NCBI RefSeq assembly: GCF_000002985.6 | Contig: NC_003280.10 | Coordinates: forward strand, 7,684,501 to 7,748,500 | Length of the DNA: 64,000 nucleotides | Source: Caenorhabditis elegans | Taxonomy: Eukaryota > Nematoda > Chromadorea > Rhabditida > Rhabditidae | Reading direction: 5' to 3' | Shown: piece after piece, positions 11,509-23,192 of the stretch | Layout of the letters: each line of letters starts with the position of its first letter | Numbering within the stretch: position 1 is the stretch's first letter | Notes under the pieces: generated by a model | What the model saw: the letters and a program-made list of their open reading frames with translations, nothing else | Databases searched by the model: none | What the model was told of the DNA's origin: nothing | Program-made: the position numbers and the translations under genes

Positions 11509-13983
11509 TCAGAATTTATTGAATAGTTCTTCTAATTCCTGAATGGCTTTAACTGGTCTATCACAAACGAATCCTTTACACATGTACACTGCAGGTTTCG
11601 GTCCTTCAGCCATTGCCTTATGAGAAGGTCCCGATGCTGACAAATCTTCTTCTGATTGAATATGTACAACAGACAGGTTATTCAAGAACTTTTGATTCAG
11701 TCGGCTTCGAGTTTCGGACAAAAGTTCAGATTTCGGATCACCAACGAGAACAAATGTGGTAGATCCAATTTGCCATCGATGAAGTGCGACTGCCATTTTT
11801 GGTAGGGCGATTGGGACCCTAAAATTAAAAATGTTGCGAGCTCAAGCAAAAGTTGTTCGATATTACGTATTCAGTCGCTCTGAAGCTCCCCGGAAACACT
11901 GATTCGCCTTCTCACGATATTCCTCCTTTTCAAGAATGTCATAAAGCCTAAGAAGGTTGTTTGATGCGATTGAAGTGGCTGTGGGCTCTGCTCCATCTTG
12001 ATCTGAAATTTAAGTGTTATGTGTACTAATCAAAATTAAAATAGTAACCTTCAATCATTCTCACAGAAACATCTTCATCGGTTTTCTCGCTGATGAAGTA
12101 TCCATTTCCGTTCCAGAACTTTACATCACAAATTTTCTGAAGCTCAACGGCTTTCTTGAGATATTCATCTTTGCCAACTGTTGTATAGAGATCCAAAAGA
12201 GCTTGAATCAAAAACGCATAATCGTCAGAAAATGCTCTTATTTCTTGATTGCCTTGTTCAACTTCTCCATTAGCACCCAAATATACAGATCTTCTAAGCT
12301 CTCCATTATCGTCTAAAAATTTTCCGATGAATTCTGCACACTTTTCAGCTCGATCCAAATATTTTGTTTCTTCAGTAGCTTGATATGCTTTCACAAGTCC
12401 TGTGATTGCTAGTCCTTGCCACGAAGTAACCATTTTTGAATCAAGATGTGGGCTTGGTCTTTGTGTTCGAGCATTCCACAAAATTTCTTTTGCTTCATCG
12501 ATTCCTTTCTTGAGTTCCGCAACAGATATTTCGTGATTCGTGGCACACTCCTCATCAGTCAGCAACTTTCTCAGGACATTTTTATTCTTCAGTTCACCAT
12601 GGGGATCCGAAGATCGTGCAACATTTCCACTATCTTCAACATCGAAATAATCAGCAACTACATCGAAAAGTGAAGCTGATCCAATTTTCTTGTCTCCCAA
12701 TAATTGTTTAATTTCTTCTTTCTCCCAAGCACAAAACGCTCCTTCAACTTTATTCGAAGAATTATGATTTGGCAAGGAATCAGCATCTTCTGCAGCATAG
12801 AATCCACCATCTTTATGACTGATCTTTTGCATGTATTGGTAGATGTCATTAATGACATGCTTTACATTATCATGTTTTCTTTCTGTCAATTTATGAAAAT
12901 CTGAATATGTAGCCAATAGCTGAGATTGATCATACAACATTTTCTCAAAATGTGGAATATGCCATTCGGATCCGACAGAATATCGATGAAATCCATTTCC
13001 AATATGATCATGGATTCCTCCATCAGCCATTGATTCCAAAGTTTTTTGAAGCATCATGATACTGTCTTTGGCTTTTTCGGATTCATTCTCGCTTGCAGCA
13101 AAAGTGATTAGAAAATCTAAATCACAAGCTTTTGGAAATTTCGGAGCTCTGCCAAATCCTCCAAGTCTGCTGTCAAAAGATGATTGTTTGTGAGAATATA
13201 TTGATTTGAACACTTCTTCGGATCTATTGACATCCCCAGAAGCAGTTTCAGGTTGAAGAAGTTTGATAATTTGGGCTCCGCGTTGTTTCAAACTCTCTCC
13301 TTCTTTTTTCCACTGAAAAATTTTAAAACTTTGGCTAATTTTTAAATGAAAAGATTTTGTGGCACCTACTTCAGTATGAATCATGTTGAGGATAGTTGGA
13401 AAGCCGAGCATTCCACGGTTGTCGTCTGGTGGAAAATAGGTTCCGCCAGTGATTGGATGAAGATCCGGTGTTAGGAAAACTGACATTGGCCATCCACCGT
13501 GTCCACTTGAAGCCTGAGATGGAGATATTGATTAAAACAATTTTAATTTTGTTTCATACCACGACAAAAGCCATATAGAGTTTATCAACGTCTGGTCGTT
13601 CTTCTCTGTCAACTTTGATAGCCACGAAGTTGTCGTTCAGGATTTTTGCTGTTGCCTCATTTTCAAATGATTCTTTTTCCATCACATGACACCAGTGACA
13701 AGTTGAATATCCAACTGAAATATTAAAGTTTGTTTGATAATATATTTTGATTATCTACCTGACAGGAAGATAGGTTTGTTATTATCTTTAGCCTTCTGGA
13801 ATGCTTCTTGTCCCCACGGATACCAATCGATGGGATTGTTTGCATGCTGGAGGAGGTAAGGACTCTTTTCCTGTCCAAGACGATTTTTGTACGTTGAAGT
13901 CCTGATTTGTTTTGCTTTACAATTTTCATAATTGAATAAACTTACATTCGGATAACAGTTATTGGTGCAAGCGCTCTTAACAT
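11509..13983 (-). CDS. SPATA20-like thioredoxin-fold protein (DUF255 family)
   Basis: Seven exons join in frame: 13983-13946, 13901-13759, 13714-13560, 13513-13370, 13312-12049, 12002-11867 and 11818-11509, giving 729 residues against about 786 in human SPATA20. Family landmarks are [18 protein letters not shown], then [12 protein letters not shown] with a CxxC-like active site, [12 protein letters not shown], and [17 protein letters not shown] long C-terminal part resembles an (alpha/alpha)6 glycosidase-like barrel. The first 13 residues ([13 protein letters not shown]) are basic and hydrophobic and could be a short mitochondrial targeting signal. The biochemical activity of the family is not established. 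The ATG follows an acceptor at 13995, suggesting trans-splicing. The SF3B5 stop is only 170 bp upstream on the same strand. From memory this is B0495.5. Confidence 0.92.
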
Positions 13984-14164
13984 CAACACTGTCTCTGAAT
14001 TGTTATCTTTTCTAAAATAAATTATCACTAACACGAGCTACCATGAAGTATCATAGAGTAACCAACATTTTTTCCAAATTTCTACTCAAGGTTAAATATT
14101 CTCAAACACATTGAATGGAGATCAAATTACTTCATAAAAAATATAAAATAAGTTATTCAGATAG

Positions 14165-14533
14165 TTAGGCGTCATCAAGAGGATTCTTCTCTGGAGGCGG
14201 TCCACACGGCTGAATCATGCGATTTATCAGATTGAAGCGGGTTCGAGCTCGGCTCTCGTTCTCCACAACGGCAATATACGTGTTCATTCCGGGATGAGAC
14301 ATTTGAAAGGCGCGAGTGTCGCGGTGCTGGAATATTATTTGTTTATTCAAACTTTCTATAGATTTTGGCAGTAGCCGTTTACCGTTTTAAAGAAATTTAT
14401 GAGAAAAAGAGAGAAACAAACCTGATTCACAATCCATTCGTGACGGTTCATGTCGCATGGCCGTACCGGTGTATTTCGATTGAAGATGCTCCAATTGAGC
14501 AAGAACGTGGAATCGTTCTCCGGGAAGAGCCAT
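14165..14533 (-). CDS. Splicing factor 3B subunit 5 (SF3B5), frame broken in exon 1
   Basis: Two exons, 14533-14422 and 14326-14165. SF3B5 is a roughly 86-residue subunit of the SF3b complex of the U2 snRNP, which helps recognise the branch site. Exon 1 starts MALPGERFHVLAQLEHLQSK, where QLEHLQSKY is a family signature. Exon 2 gives HRDTRAF and then ENESRARTRFNLINRMIQP, also a signature. Exon 1 begins in one frame through KYTGT and ends in another (DMNRHEWIVNQ). The conserved Gly-His-Ala between them is covered by 7 bases instead of 9. Two missing bases would restore exon 1 to 114 bp, exactly phase 0 with exon 2, and a 91-residue protein. Such an essential gene is unlikely to be dead unless another copy exists, so sequence error is a serious possibility. 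An acceptor lies 4 bases before the ATG. Confidence 0.8.
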
Positions 14534-14812
14534 TTTCTGGAAATCTACTAATATTTAACGAAGAAACCAATGTAACAGTGAATTTATATAAATAAAAAAG
14601 AGGGAACACATGAAACTTATAGATAAAAGATTATTTAAGAAGTCGTCGCTGTTTTTAAAAACGATAAAAAAAACAAGTGTCGTAAGAATGCGCGCACGAG
14701 GTGTAATCGGTGTTTGCGTACTTGTCCACCGTACTCCTATTCGAAAATGTTTTCTTGATCAAAATTGTTAAATTTATATTCAGAATTATTTCGTTTTCAA
14801 GATAAAATCATT
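14534..14812. promoter_or_regulatory. Divergent promoter between SF3B5 and cdk-11.1
   Basis: The 279 bp separate two head-to-head start codons and must serve both genes. A TATTCAG acceptor at about 14783, some 30 bases before the cdk-11.1 ATG, is a candidate trans-splice site. A short GC-richer block (GCGCGCACGAGG, about 14690) stands out in otherwise AT-rich DNA. I see no TATA box I would trust. Confidence 0.45.
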
Positions 14813-17430
14813 ATGAGCGACCACTTGGGAAGTTCTCATGACGAAGGTGAGCTGTCAGATGAAAGTCACAAGAAAAGTAAGTAGGTTTCACAAGTTTTGA
14901 GTGTAACTTATTATTTCTAGGTCAAAGAGCGTCGAGTTCCGATGAGCCAAATCCAGCCAAGTCGAACAAAGGTATATAAAGTGATTAAATTTGAAACTAC
15001 TAATTATAAATTTCAGGTTTGGAATCAAAAATGCGTGAAAGCATATTAAGTCGTCTGAGCAAGCGGAAGAACAGTGAAAGCGATGATGATACCACAGAAC
15101 AACGGTTTTCAATACAGCCTAAAAACGCTGTATGTTAATTTTTGTGTATTACTGTTTTAAAATTATTAATTCACAGCAAAAGGCAAAAGAGGACCGATAT
15201 CGAGATAAAGAAAGAGATAAAAAACGGGAAAAGGACAAACGAGATGACAGAAGAGACGTGCGTGGACCAGATGCTCGACAAAAAGATCGTGATTTCAAAG
15301 GTAATCAGCAAATAGAATAAGAGGTACTTATTAATACTTTTAGGACGACAGGAAAGATCTGGAAGAGATCAGAAAGTACATGAACATAGACATCATCACC
15401 ATCATAGAAAACACGAAACAGATGGGCACCGCACAAACAGAAGTAACAGAGATCGTTCGTCTGAAAGAGACTCAGAAAAACACAAAAGGCATATTGATCG
15501 TCATAAAAAGTAAGTTCGTTTCTTTCTGAAAAGAAATTAATAATTTTTGTTTGATTTTTTAGATCCAGCACAACTTCTCCTGATAATGACAAATCGCCAC
15601 ACAAAAAGTCAAAACATACAGATGTTCCAGCAGATGCAAAGCTCTTTGATAGAAGTATTTTAAACCACATACATTTTATAGTGATTTAATTTTGAAAATT
15701 TCAGTTCTCGACCCGAACTACAAAAAGAAAGATGACGATGTTCTCGTGATTGAAGATGTAGAAATGTCGCCAATTGAGATATTAGAAGAAAAGGAAGAGA
15801 AAGAAATTGTCGAATTCACTATAGACTCACCAGCTGGCCCCAAGAAATACTCAAAATTCGAAAGCGACCCAGAAAGTGATCATGACGATACTAAACCGAA
15901 GAGCCCTGGAAAAGCTGAAGACGGTAAAAATTTGCCCAGTATCAAAATTGAAACAATTAAGTTATACTTTTATTCATTTAAATCAATTATAGATGACGAT
16001 GTCATAGAAGTATTGGATGATGCTCTACATTCGGATGATGATGCAGATAGCGATGAAGATAAATATTTAAAAACACCAGAAGATCGAGAATGGGAAGAAA
16101 TGACTGAAACTGAACAAAGACTTCATAAAGAAGCAATGAAAAAACGTGCGTCAATGAAACAAAAAACATTGATCGCCCAGTTACCTGTTTTTTATCCCGG
16201 TCTCATGGGATGTAGAAATATTGATGAATATGAATGTGTGAATCGAGTTGATGAAGGAACATTTGGAGTTGTATATCGTGGAAAAGATAAACGAACGGAT
16301 GAGATTGTCGCGTTAAAAAGACTGAAAATGGAGAAAGAGAAAGAAGGATTTCCAATCACTGCTCTTCGTGAAATCAATATGCTTCTAAAAGCTGGAAATC
16401 ACCCGAATATTGTGAATGTTAAAGAAATTCTACTAGGAAGTAATATGGATAAGATCTACATGGCTATGGAGTTTGTTGAACATGACATGAAAAGTCTTTT
16501 AGACACAATGTCTCGTCGAAACAAACGATTTTCGATAGGTGAACAGAAAACACTTCTGCAGCAACTGCTATCTGGAATTGAACACATGCATAAACTTTGG
16601 ATTCTGCATCGTGATCTCAAAACATCCAATTTATTGATGTCTCACAAGGGAATTCTGAAAATTGCCGATTTTGGACTTGCTCGTGAATATGGAGATCCAC
16701 TGAAAAAGTTTACATCAATTGTTGTAACTCTCTGGTATCGATCACCGGAATTGCTTCTTGGTACACGTCTCTATTCAACTCCCGTTGATATGTGGTCTGT
16801 TGGATGTATTATGGCAGAGTTTATTCTCTTAAAACCATTGTTCCCGGGACGCGGTGAACTTGAACAAATTAAGAAAATTTTCATGGAAATGGGAACTCCC
16901 ACGGAATCAATATGGCCTGGAGTCACTGAACTCGACGGTTGGAAGGCATTGACATTTGAGAAGTATCCATATAATCAATTGAGAAAGAGGTTCCTAGCTG
17001 GAAGACTTCTCAATGACACTGGTTTTAAGTTACTTAATGGGTAAGTTAATTGGTTTTTTTGCGAATATCAATATTTAATTGTTTTTTTTTCAGCCTACTC
17101 ACTCTGGACCCAAAGAATCGATTCTCCGCTACACAAGCTCTTGATCACGAATGGTTCACGTGAGTTGAACATTATCACTTAAAAATTGTTTAATCTCAAA
17201 TAACTAATTTCAGTGAAGAACCTTATCCAGTGCCACCGGAGGAGTTTCCAACGTTTCCCGCTAAAAGCGAACAGAATAAAGCTCCACCGCCGGCGAAGCA
17301 GAAACAACAAGAAAATCGCATTTCTCATGTGGATCCAGAAACTGCCAAGCTCCTAAAACAATTCGAGGTGCGACCAGAGCAAGTGAAACCCGGTGGATTC
17401 TCATTGAAGTTCGATCCAACAAGATTCTGA
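14813..17430 (+). CDS. cdk-11.1: Cyclin-dependent kinase 11 (PITSLRE family)
   Basis: Ten exons join without a break: 14813-14876, 14921-14971, 15017-15129, 15177-15300, 15344-15509, 15563-15654, 15705-15923, 15993-17040, 17094-17159 and 17214-17430, giving 719 residues. The N-terminal 340 residues are disordered, with RD/KE-rich and His-rich stretches and acidic Ser clusters. This resembles CDK11, which acts with L-type cyclins in transcription and splicing. The kinase domain spans about residues 355-650. It has the Gly-rich loop GTFGVV (365-370), Lys385, the cyclin-binding helix PITALRE (397-403; PITSLRE in mammals), the catalytic HRD with Asp484, DFG at 502-504 and the activation Thr in FTSIVVTLWYRSPE. 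The C-terminus GGFSLKFDPTRF matches the family. The gene is divergent from SF3B5, another splicing gene. The symbol is from memory (B0495.2). Confidence 0.94.
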
Positions 17431-17750
17431 TCTCCGGCTATCTTCCAGTTTATTTATAATTCGGTTGAATTTTTAAAAAGTATGGACATTTTGAAAATGA
17501 ATTATATTTCATAATTTGGTAGTTTGATTGAAAGCAATGAAGACAAGAAAATGCTACACCCATAGTCAGGCAGAAATTGAAGGATACAAAAAAACGAGAG
17601 TGAAAGGAAGGAATGTCTTAAAATTTGGAAACAAGAAAGTTAGCAGAGAAATGTGGTTGTTGAGAATCACAAAGAAAACGGGTAAGACTGGGAAAAATGT
17701 TATCAATAGTAGCTGGAAATTAAAAAAAAATTTGCATAAAACGTCGGTTC
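17431..17750. other. Spacer between convergent cdk-11.1 and ERMP1-like
   Basis: The 320 bp hold the cdk-11.1 3' UTR and the ERMP1-like 3' UTR. A 78-codon plus-strand frame (17528-17764) overlaps the ERMP1-like last exon, is Lys-rich and lacks family features, so I do not count it as a gene. Confidence 0.55.
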
Positions 17751-20730
17751 TTAGAAAATCTTAACAACGATCTCGGAGCGTCCGCCGACCATTGTGATGC
17801 CCCATCTGAAATTAGAAAAAATATGTAAAAAAACAATTATAAATTATGCTTACCTCCACCATCCAACAGCTTGCTCTGGTGTCTGTCTTCTTGATGAAAT
17901 CATTGCTCTCAATTGCCTCAATGTTTCAGTATCCTGATAGATTCCGTGAGCATAGTGTGTTGCAACGGATAGCTCTATGTTCTCATGCTTCTCCGGATCA
18001 GGAGCCACTCCATTTTTCTATAAATTTAAATATTTTTATCTAAACACAAAATGAAGAGTAGCTGGCACTCACATTTTTCAATAGAATCCAGAATCTACGA
18101 ACTTCTGGAGCTTCATGTCCATAGGTCATGAAAACGAAATAAGTCTGTCTACGACCAAATTCTTTGATATCAATATCAGTGAAGGACCAGGAAAGAAGAT
18201 CATAATCATTGAGAGGAGTTACGTGAAGAGACATCTTATCATATCCACCACGAATCTGAAATAATTTAATAATCACAAATTGATAGTCTATAATCAAACC
18301 TCAAATGTTAGATTCAAGTTTTCGCCCATAGCATGACGTGAGACAAGCTTCAAATCAATTGGATATGGAAGCACTACGGGTGATGGGACAGGAACCCAAA
18401 GGGATTGCTCTGGTGGAAACAGCTCGTGAATAGCTGTATAATATGGCATACGACAGTACTCATCGACAACTCCTGTGCAATTTGGTGCAGAACTTCCTTG
18501 CAAAAATGAATGATCAGGGAGATCGGATGCACCTCTGTAGTCGAGTGAATGAACGAAAAGAGCATTGTCCTTTTGTGTTAAATGTCCTTCGAAATCGTAG
18601 ATCGTACGATTGGCATGGAGGGCAATGATTCGACGGAGGCGTGGATTTTCATGTGAGTACTCGTATGGATTTCCGACTTTAGTGGTTATTAAAACGAGGA
18701 TAAAGAGTGCAAAAATAGCGAACAAGAGTCGGATGATGTAGTTCATTCGTCTTGAGATGTAGAAAAGATTGTTGACGAAAAGAATGAATCCGGATGCAAT
18801 CACAAGCCCCAGTGGGCCCATAATAAACTCAGGATTGATCGCGTTTCCGAGTCTGAAAATATAAAAATTTATATTAAAAGAGAAATTTTGAAAAATACCT
18901 TCCCATTACTGGAACAAAGAAGTCAACACATTGGCTGATGGCATAGGCGGCAAACACAAATGTAGGCAGGAAGCAGAAGAGTTGAGTGAAGAATAGCACC
19001 CGTGGTGTAACACGTCGAATAACACCAAACAGTCCGAGCGCCCAGATTATGATATCTTTGAAGACAGGAAGGATCAGGTTATTGAGCACATAGAATGCAG
19101 ATGACAAGTTGTAAAATGTCATTAAGAACAATATGGATGCAAAAGATAGTAGAATAGTATCATATTGAACCATTTCTACATTCCGAATACGATTGTTGTC
19201 GGCATAATGAGAATGAACGATTGCTCCAGCAATAAGCATTGGAAGTACATAAAGAGCTCCGACGATTTCAGGCATTTTGTACCAACACATAACAAGATCC
19301 ATCTGCACAACGAATGCAATGATAAGAAGCATTGTAATTACCATTGCAAGGAATGCCACAACATGATGTTTGAATGCGATAGCCAAATCTCCAACTGAAT
19401 ATAATCGATTTCTGATGCGAAGAACAACTAGGAAGTATGTTGCAAAGCATGCAATGTAGTTTAGAAGTTTTCCAACATTAACACTGTAGTATACAGTGAA
19501 AAGTCCGACGACATCATAGAAAACCCATCTGTTTTCTTCATCAAATGTTGCTGGTTTTTCAAGATATGGAGATTTGAGAATTGCTCGTACAACTGCAAGA
19601 ACATTTTCACCAGCTCTTTGAATTGCTCCAGGTTCAATACGCCATTCCTCGTCGAATTCTGTGTGATAGAACCATCCATTTTTAGTATATGCGATATCGA
19701 GTCCAGAGATACGACCGTAATCCCGGAAAATACGGAAGTCTGTGTCAGATGGGATTATTCCGGATTGGAAAATTTCTTGAGCAAGAACGGAGCAGAATGG
19801 GTGTGGCGCATTTTCCAAGTATGTTTGAAGAAGCCACGAGTTTCCTGGCCCTGCTTGGAATAGAATTTCACGACCTCCAGATCCAGTACCTTCCAAATTA
19901 ATGAAGGCTCGAATGTCATGACGCCAAGGATGTTGATTAATGAATCCATGAGCAGCTTGTAGAAAGTTCTCTTCAGCACCATTGAACAGGAATACTACAT
20001 CATTTTCAAGTTCAGTTTTGGAATGAGCCAAAACTTCGAGTACATCCATCATAATTGTGCAAGCAACTGCATCATCAGTGGCACCTGGAGTATCTGGCAT
20101 CGTATCGAAATGACAATTGAGAAGCAAAGAATTTCCAGATGGTCCCTTCTTCGGACCAATTCTCACAACGACGTTTGTGATCTTGTGATAGCAGAGAGTG
20201 AAGGAACTCAGAAATTTCAAATCAAAACATCCAGATGGACGTTGAACATCTGATTCGAGACGATTCACACCAACTTCATCAACAACTGAATGGATTTTTC
20301 CAATACGATCTTGGATCATTCCAAAGGCTTTTACCTATAATTTTTCATCATTAAAATTGTAAATTTGAATTTAAAAACAATCTAACTTCTAGATTGTCCG
20401 ATCCACTGGGACGGGATCCGAGAGCAGTGAGTTGTTTAAGCAATACACGAGCTCTTTGTTCACTGAAATCTTCGAAAGATGTTCCATCTCGTACTGCCGG
20501 CATCTTTCTGTGTAAAGCAACAACTCCAGCATAGACGATAGCTACAGTGAGAACGAAGTAGATCCAATGTCTGAATCCAATCGACTCCTGAAATCAGAAC
20601 CTTTAATAATTGAAATTTCAAAAGAATAACCAACTCTTCCTCTTTTCGTTCTCTGATCATCTTCTGGTTGGTTTTTTGAATTGTTTAATTCATCCCGTAA
20701 CTCATTCGGTCCTCCACGTCTTCGGAGCAT
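17751..20730 (-). CDS. ERMP1-like ER membrane metallopeptidase (M28 family)
   Basis: Seven exons join in frame: 20730-20635, 20587-20387, 20334-18899, 18852-18300, 18255-18073, 18017-17854 and 17805-17751, giving 895 residues, close to human ERMP1 (904). A cytosolic N-terminus rich in Arg and Asn is followed by one membrane helix (WIYFVLTVAIVYAGVVAL, about residues 39-57). The lumenal M28 aminopeptidase domain shows zinc-ligand and catalytic segments CHFDT (His about 174), ATDDAV (Asp about 186-187) and NGAEEN (Glu about 220-221). About eight further helices and a soluble C-terminal beta-rich domain follow. ERMP1 and its relatives are ER exopeptidases; the worm substrate is unknown. The ATG is 3 bases from an acceptor at 20734. 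From memory this is B0495.7. Confidence 0.92.
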
Positions 20731-21203
20731 CTCCTAAAATGTCAAAAAAAACAATTATGAAATACAAAATTCAACTGGTTGCTGATAAAAATAATGATAT
20801 CGTGGGAAACTGTGCCAAGGTCATGTCTGATAAATAGTTGGTTTCCAATACGAGTGAGAAATAAAGAGAAAAGAGAGTGATGAGTCAGAGAAACACAGGC
20901 TACAATCATAAAGTTGTAGTCAGGACAAATATTGGTTTGTGCTCGTTTCTTGAATTGCTCCTGGTTGACATAGCAACAGATATTCGTGTACATTTGACAC
21001 CACTAGCATTAAAATTGAAAATAAGTCAAATAAATAAATTAAATATAATTTCTTTATCGCTCTGAATAGTTATATCCGAATAAAAAACAAATATAATGTT
21101 TTAAAAACGATTATGAGGAAAAAAAGTAAATTGATGGTTGGCATGTCGTGAAGGTATAAAAAACGAGTTATCTACCCGAGATTCGAAGAAGTTGAAGGAT
21201 TGC
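20731..21203. other. Spacer between LUC7-like and ERMP1-like
   Basis: The 473 bp include the LUC7-like 3' UTR and the ERMP1-like upstream region. No further gene is seen; the short open frames on both strands look random. The length is long for an operon spacer but short for two independent genes. Confidence 0.5.
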
Positions 21204-22969
21204 TCAATAACGGCGGTCGCGATCGCGTCTGAAAAAACATTGATTGGGTATAAGAGATGGCCTTCAGAGATTCGGTAATTGGAAGGGATATATTTCAAAA
21301 ACAAGGTCACTATCAAACCACTTTCTTTAAACGGAACCTTAATGAGAAATCGTTTTGAAAATGGTTTTACTGAAACTATTTCTGTGTAAGTAGAACAAAT
21401 ATAATCATGAATATGTACCTATCACGATTATCTCTATCATATCTGCGGTCTCCTCTGTCATCTCTTCTGTATGAACGATCGCGAGAACGGCTTCTGTCTC
21501 GGTTACGACGATCACGATCACGGTCTCCTCTGTATTCTCCACGATCCCCACCACGATCGCGTCTGAAATTACTTCATTTGAATTCTTGTTGACAAGAAAC
21601 TGTTTTTAAAACTATTACCTGCCATACGACTCTCTTCTCTGATATCCTCTCTGTGATCCTAGCTTTTCCTCACGTTCTTTACGACGTTCGTCGATAGTTT
21701 CCTTCATTTTAAGATAGGTTTCTCTCGTTTCAACCATTCCAATATGCATTTTTCCGTTGTAATGATCGGCAATTCGTGATTCGTGATCTGTGATATTCAG
21801 TTGTGCGCCGCAATCTTCACAGACACGAAGTTTGGCGGAGTTTGATCCCGGTCCAGCAGTTTTGACTTCTGTTTGACTGTCCTGCAAAATAAAACCATTT
21901 TAACAGTTTTAATTATTTTTTTTAACCTCAATTTCCTGTATTTTCTCTCTCAGTTCTTCGACATATTTATGGAGTTTCATAGATTCTTCTATCTTTCCTT
22001 CATTTCCAAGTTTCTCAATATCATCGACGTTCTGAAATCTACTAATTTAAAATGTATGTAATTCATCGGTAGCTGTTACCTTCGCAATTTTTTCTTCAAT
22101 TTCTGCCACTTGCTTTGCTTTTGAATCAGCAGCTTGCGATGTTTGTGTTTTCACGTCGTCTTCCAATTTTTCACGAACTTTGGCAATTTCAATGTCGACC
22201 AAGTGGACGGCGTGCTCGATTATCTCAAAAGCCTGGAAACAAGAGAAAAATTAGAAAATTTCGCATTACCAGAAACTTACGTCAACATCATAAAAATGAT
22301 CCTTTTCTTTTTGTGCTCTTTCGTAGTCCGCTTTATGAGCCGGTTCGTGCACTTTTCGACAGGAAACAACATTCTGAAAAATTAAATTTGCACTCTTTCG
22401 GTTGAAACTCCCTAATTCAGTAGACTGTGCACAAAATCGAAAAGACATCCACAAAATGTCTAGTGTTTTCCAATAGGAAAATACAGGCTTAACTCACGAT
22501 TCATCAATTCAGAGCCTGGGATGTTCATTGATTCTCGACGCGGCAACCGCATTAAAAAGAAATGACACTTCGGTATCGAAATGACAGAGAGTTAGTTCAT
22601 TTAAATAATTATGTGAAACGGACAGTCAAAACTCACAATTCAACCTTGTTTTGCCGACGGTTTACGATACGCTCGCAGCACTTGCGGGGGCACCTAACAT
22701 TTCAGTGGTTTTTCTTTTGATTATTAATTTTAATAATCGGAGTACCGATAGAACTCACCTGCAATCGACTGTCAGGAACCATATCGTGAGGACATACTCC
22801 AAGCAAGAAGGCACGACAAACGCTATGATGGTCGAACGGCATGGAAGGTTTCTCTATAAATATTATTTAGTTTTACAAGTTAATTTCCTTTAAAAAAAAA
22901 CTAACCTTTATTATCAACGTGCTGGCTCCCCATTAGTTGGGCGATCATATCGCGCATTTGATCCGTCAT
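21204..22969 (-). CDS. LUC7-like U1 snRNP-associated splicing protein
   Basis: Eight exons join in frame: 22969-22906, 22853-22759, 22373-22281, 22232-22080, 22031-21927, 21881-21619, 21562-21419 and 21228-21204, giving 313 residues. LUC7 proteins bind U1 snRNP and help choose 5' splice sites. The first zinc finger uses the Cys and His of VCRAFLLGVCPHD and SCRKVHE. A helical, charged linker follows (residues about 85-170, including EHAVHLVDIEIAKVREKLE). The second finger is CEDCGAQL with the His of DHYNGKMH. The C-terminal 60 residues are an Arg/Asp/Ser-rich tail ending DRDRRY, typical of SR-type splicing factors. The large intron 22374-22758 holds no convincing exon. An acceptor lies 13 bases before the ATG. 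From memory this is B0495.8. Confidence 0.92.
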
Positions 22970-23192
22970 TGCTGATTGGACCTAGATACATAAATAATTT
23001 GAGTATATAGAAGAGCAAATTAATTTCAAAAAAGATATGAGACACAGTGTAAACTGCAACAAGTTATACATATTCCAAAAATAAAACAGTTTGAAAAACT
23101 TTACTATCAGAAAGAGTTACTAGCAATAGGAAATAACATAAAACCGAGTCAATCTGCAATGATAAGTTATACAACACACGTTAAATTTTGAA
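22970..23192. other. Short intercistronic spacer, possible operon
   Basis: Only 223 bp separate the stop of the FtsH-ectodomain gene and the LUC7-like ATG on the same strand. There is an acceptor at about 22982. The spacing suits SL2 trans-splicing, but no clean AATAAA is seen in it. Confidence 0.4.

Noticed and set aside
12026-12316. Plus-strand frames inside the SPATA20-like gene
   Set aside because: They are antisense shadows of well-supported exons.
17528-17764. 78-codon plus-strand frame after cdk-11.1
   Set aside because: It overlaps the ERMP1-like last exon, is Lys-rich from AT-rich DNA, and has no family feature.
22601-22693. Extra exon in the large LUC7-like intron
   Set aside because: An acceptor-like site exists at 22694, but the open frame does not fit the LUC7 family, and direct joining of 22759 to 22373 gives a perfect match.
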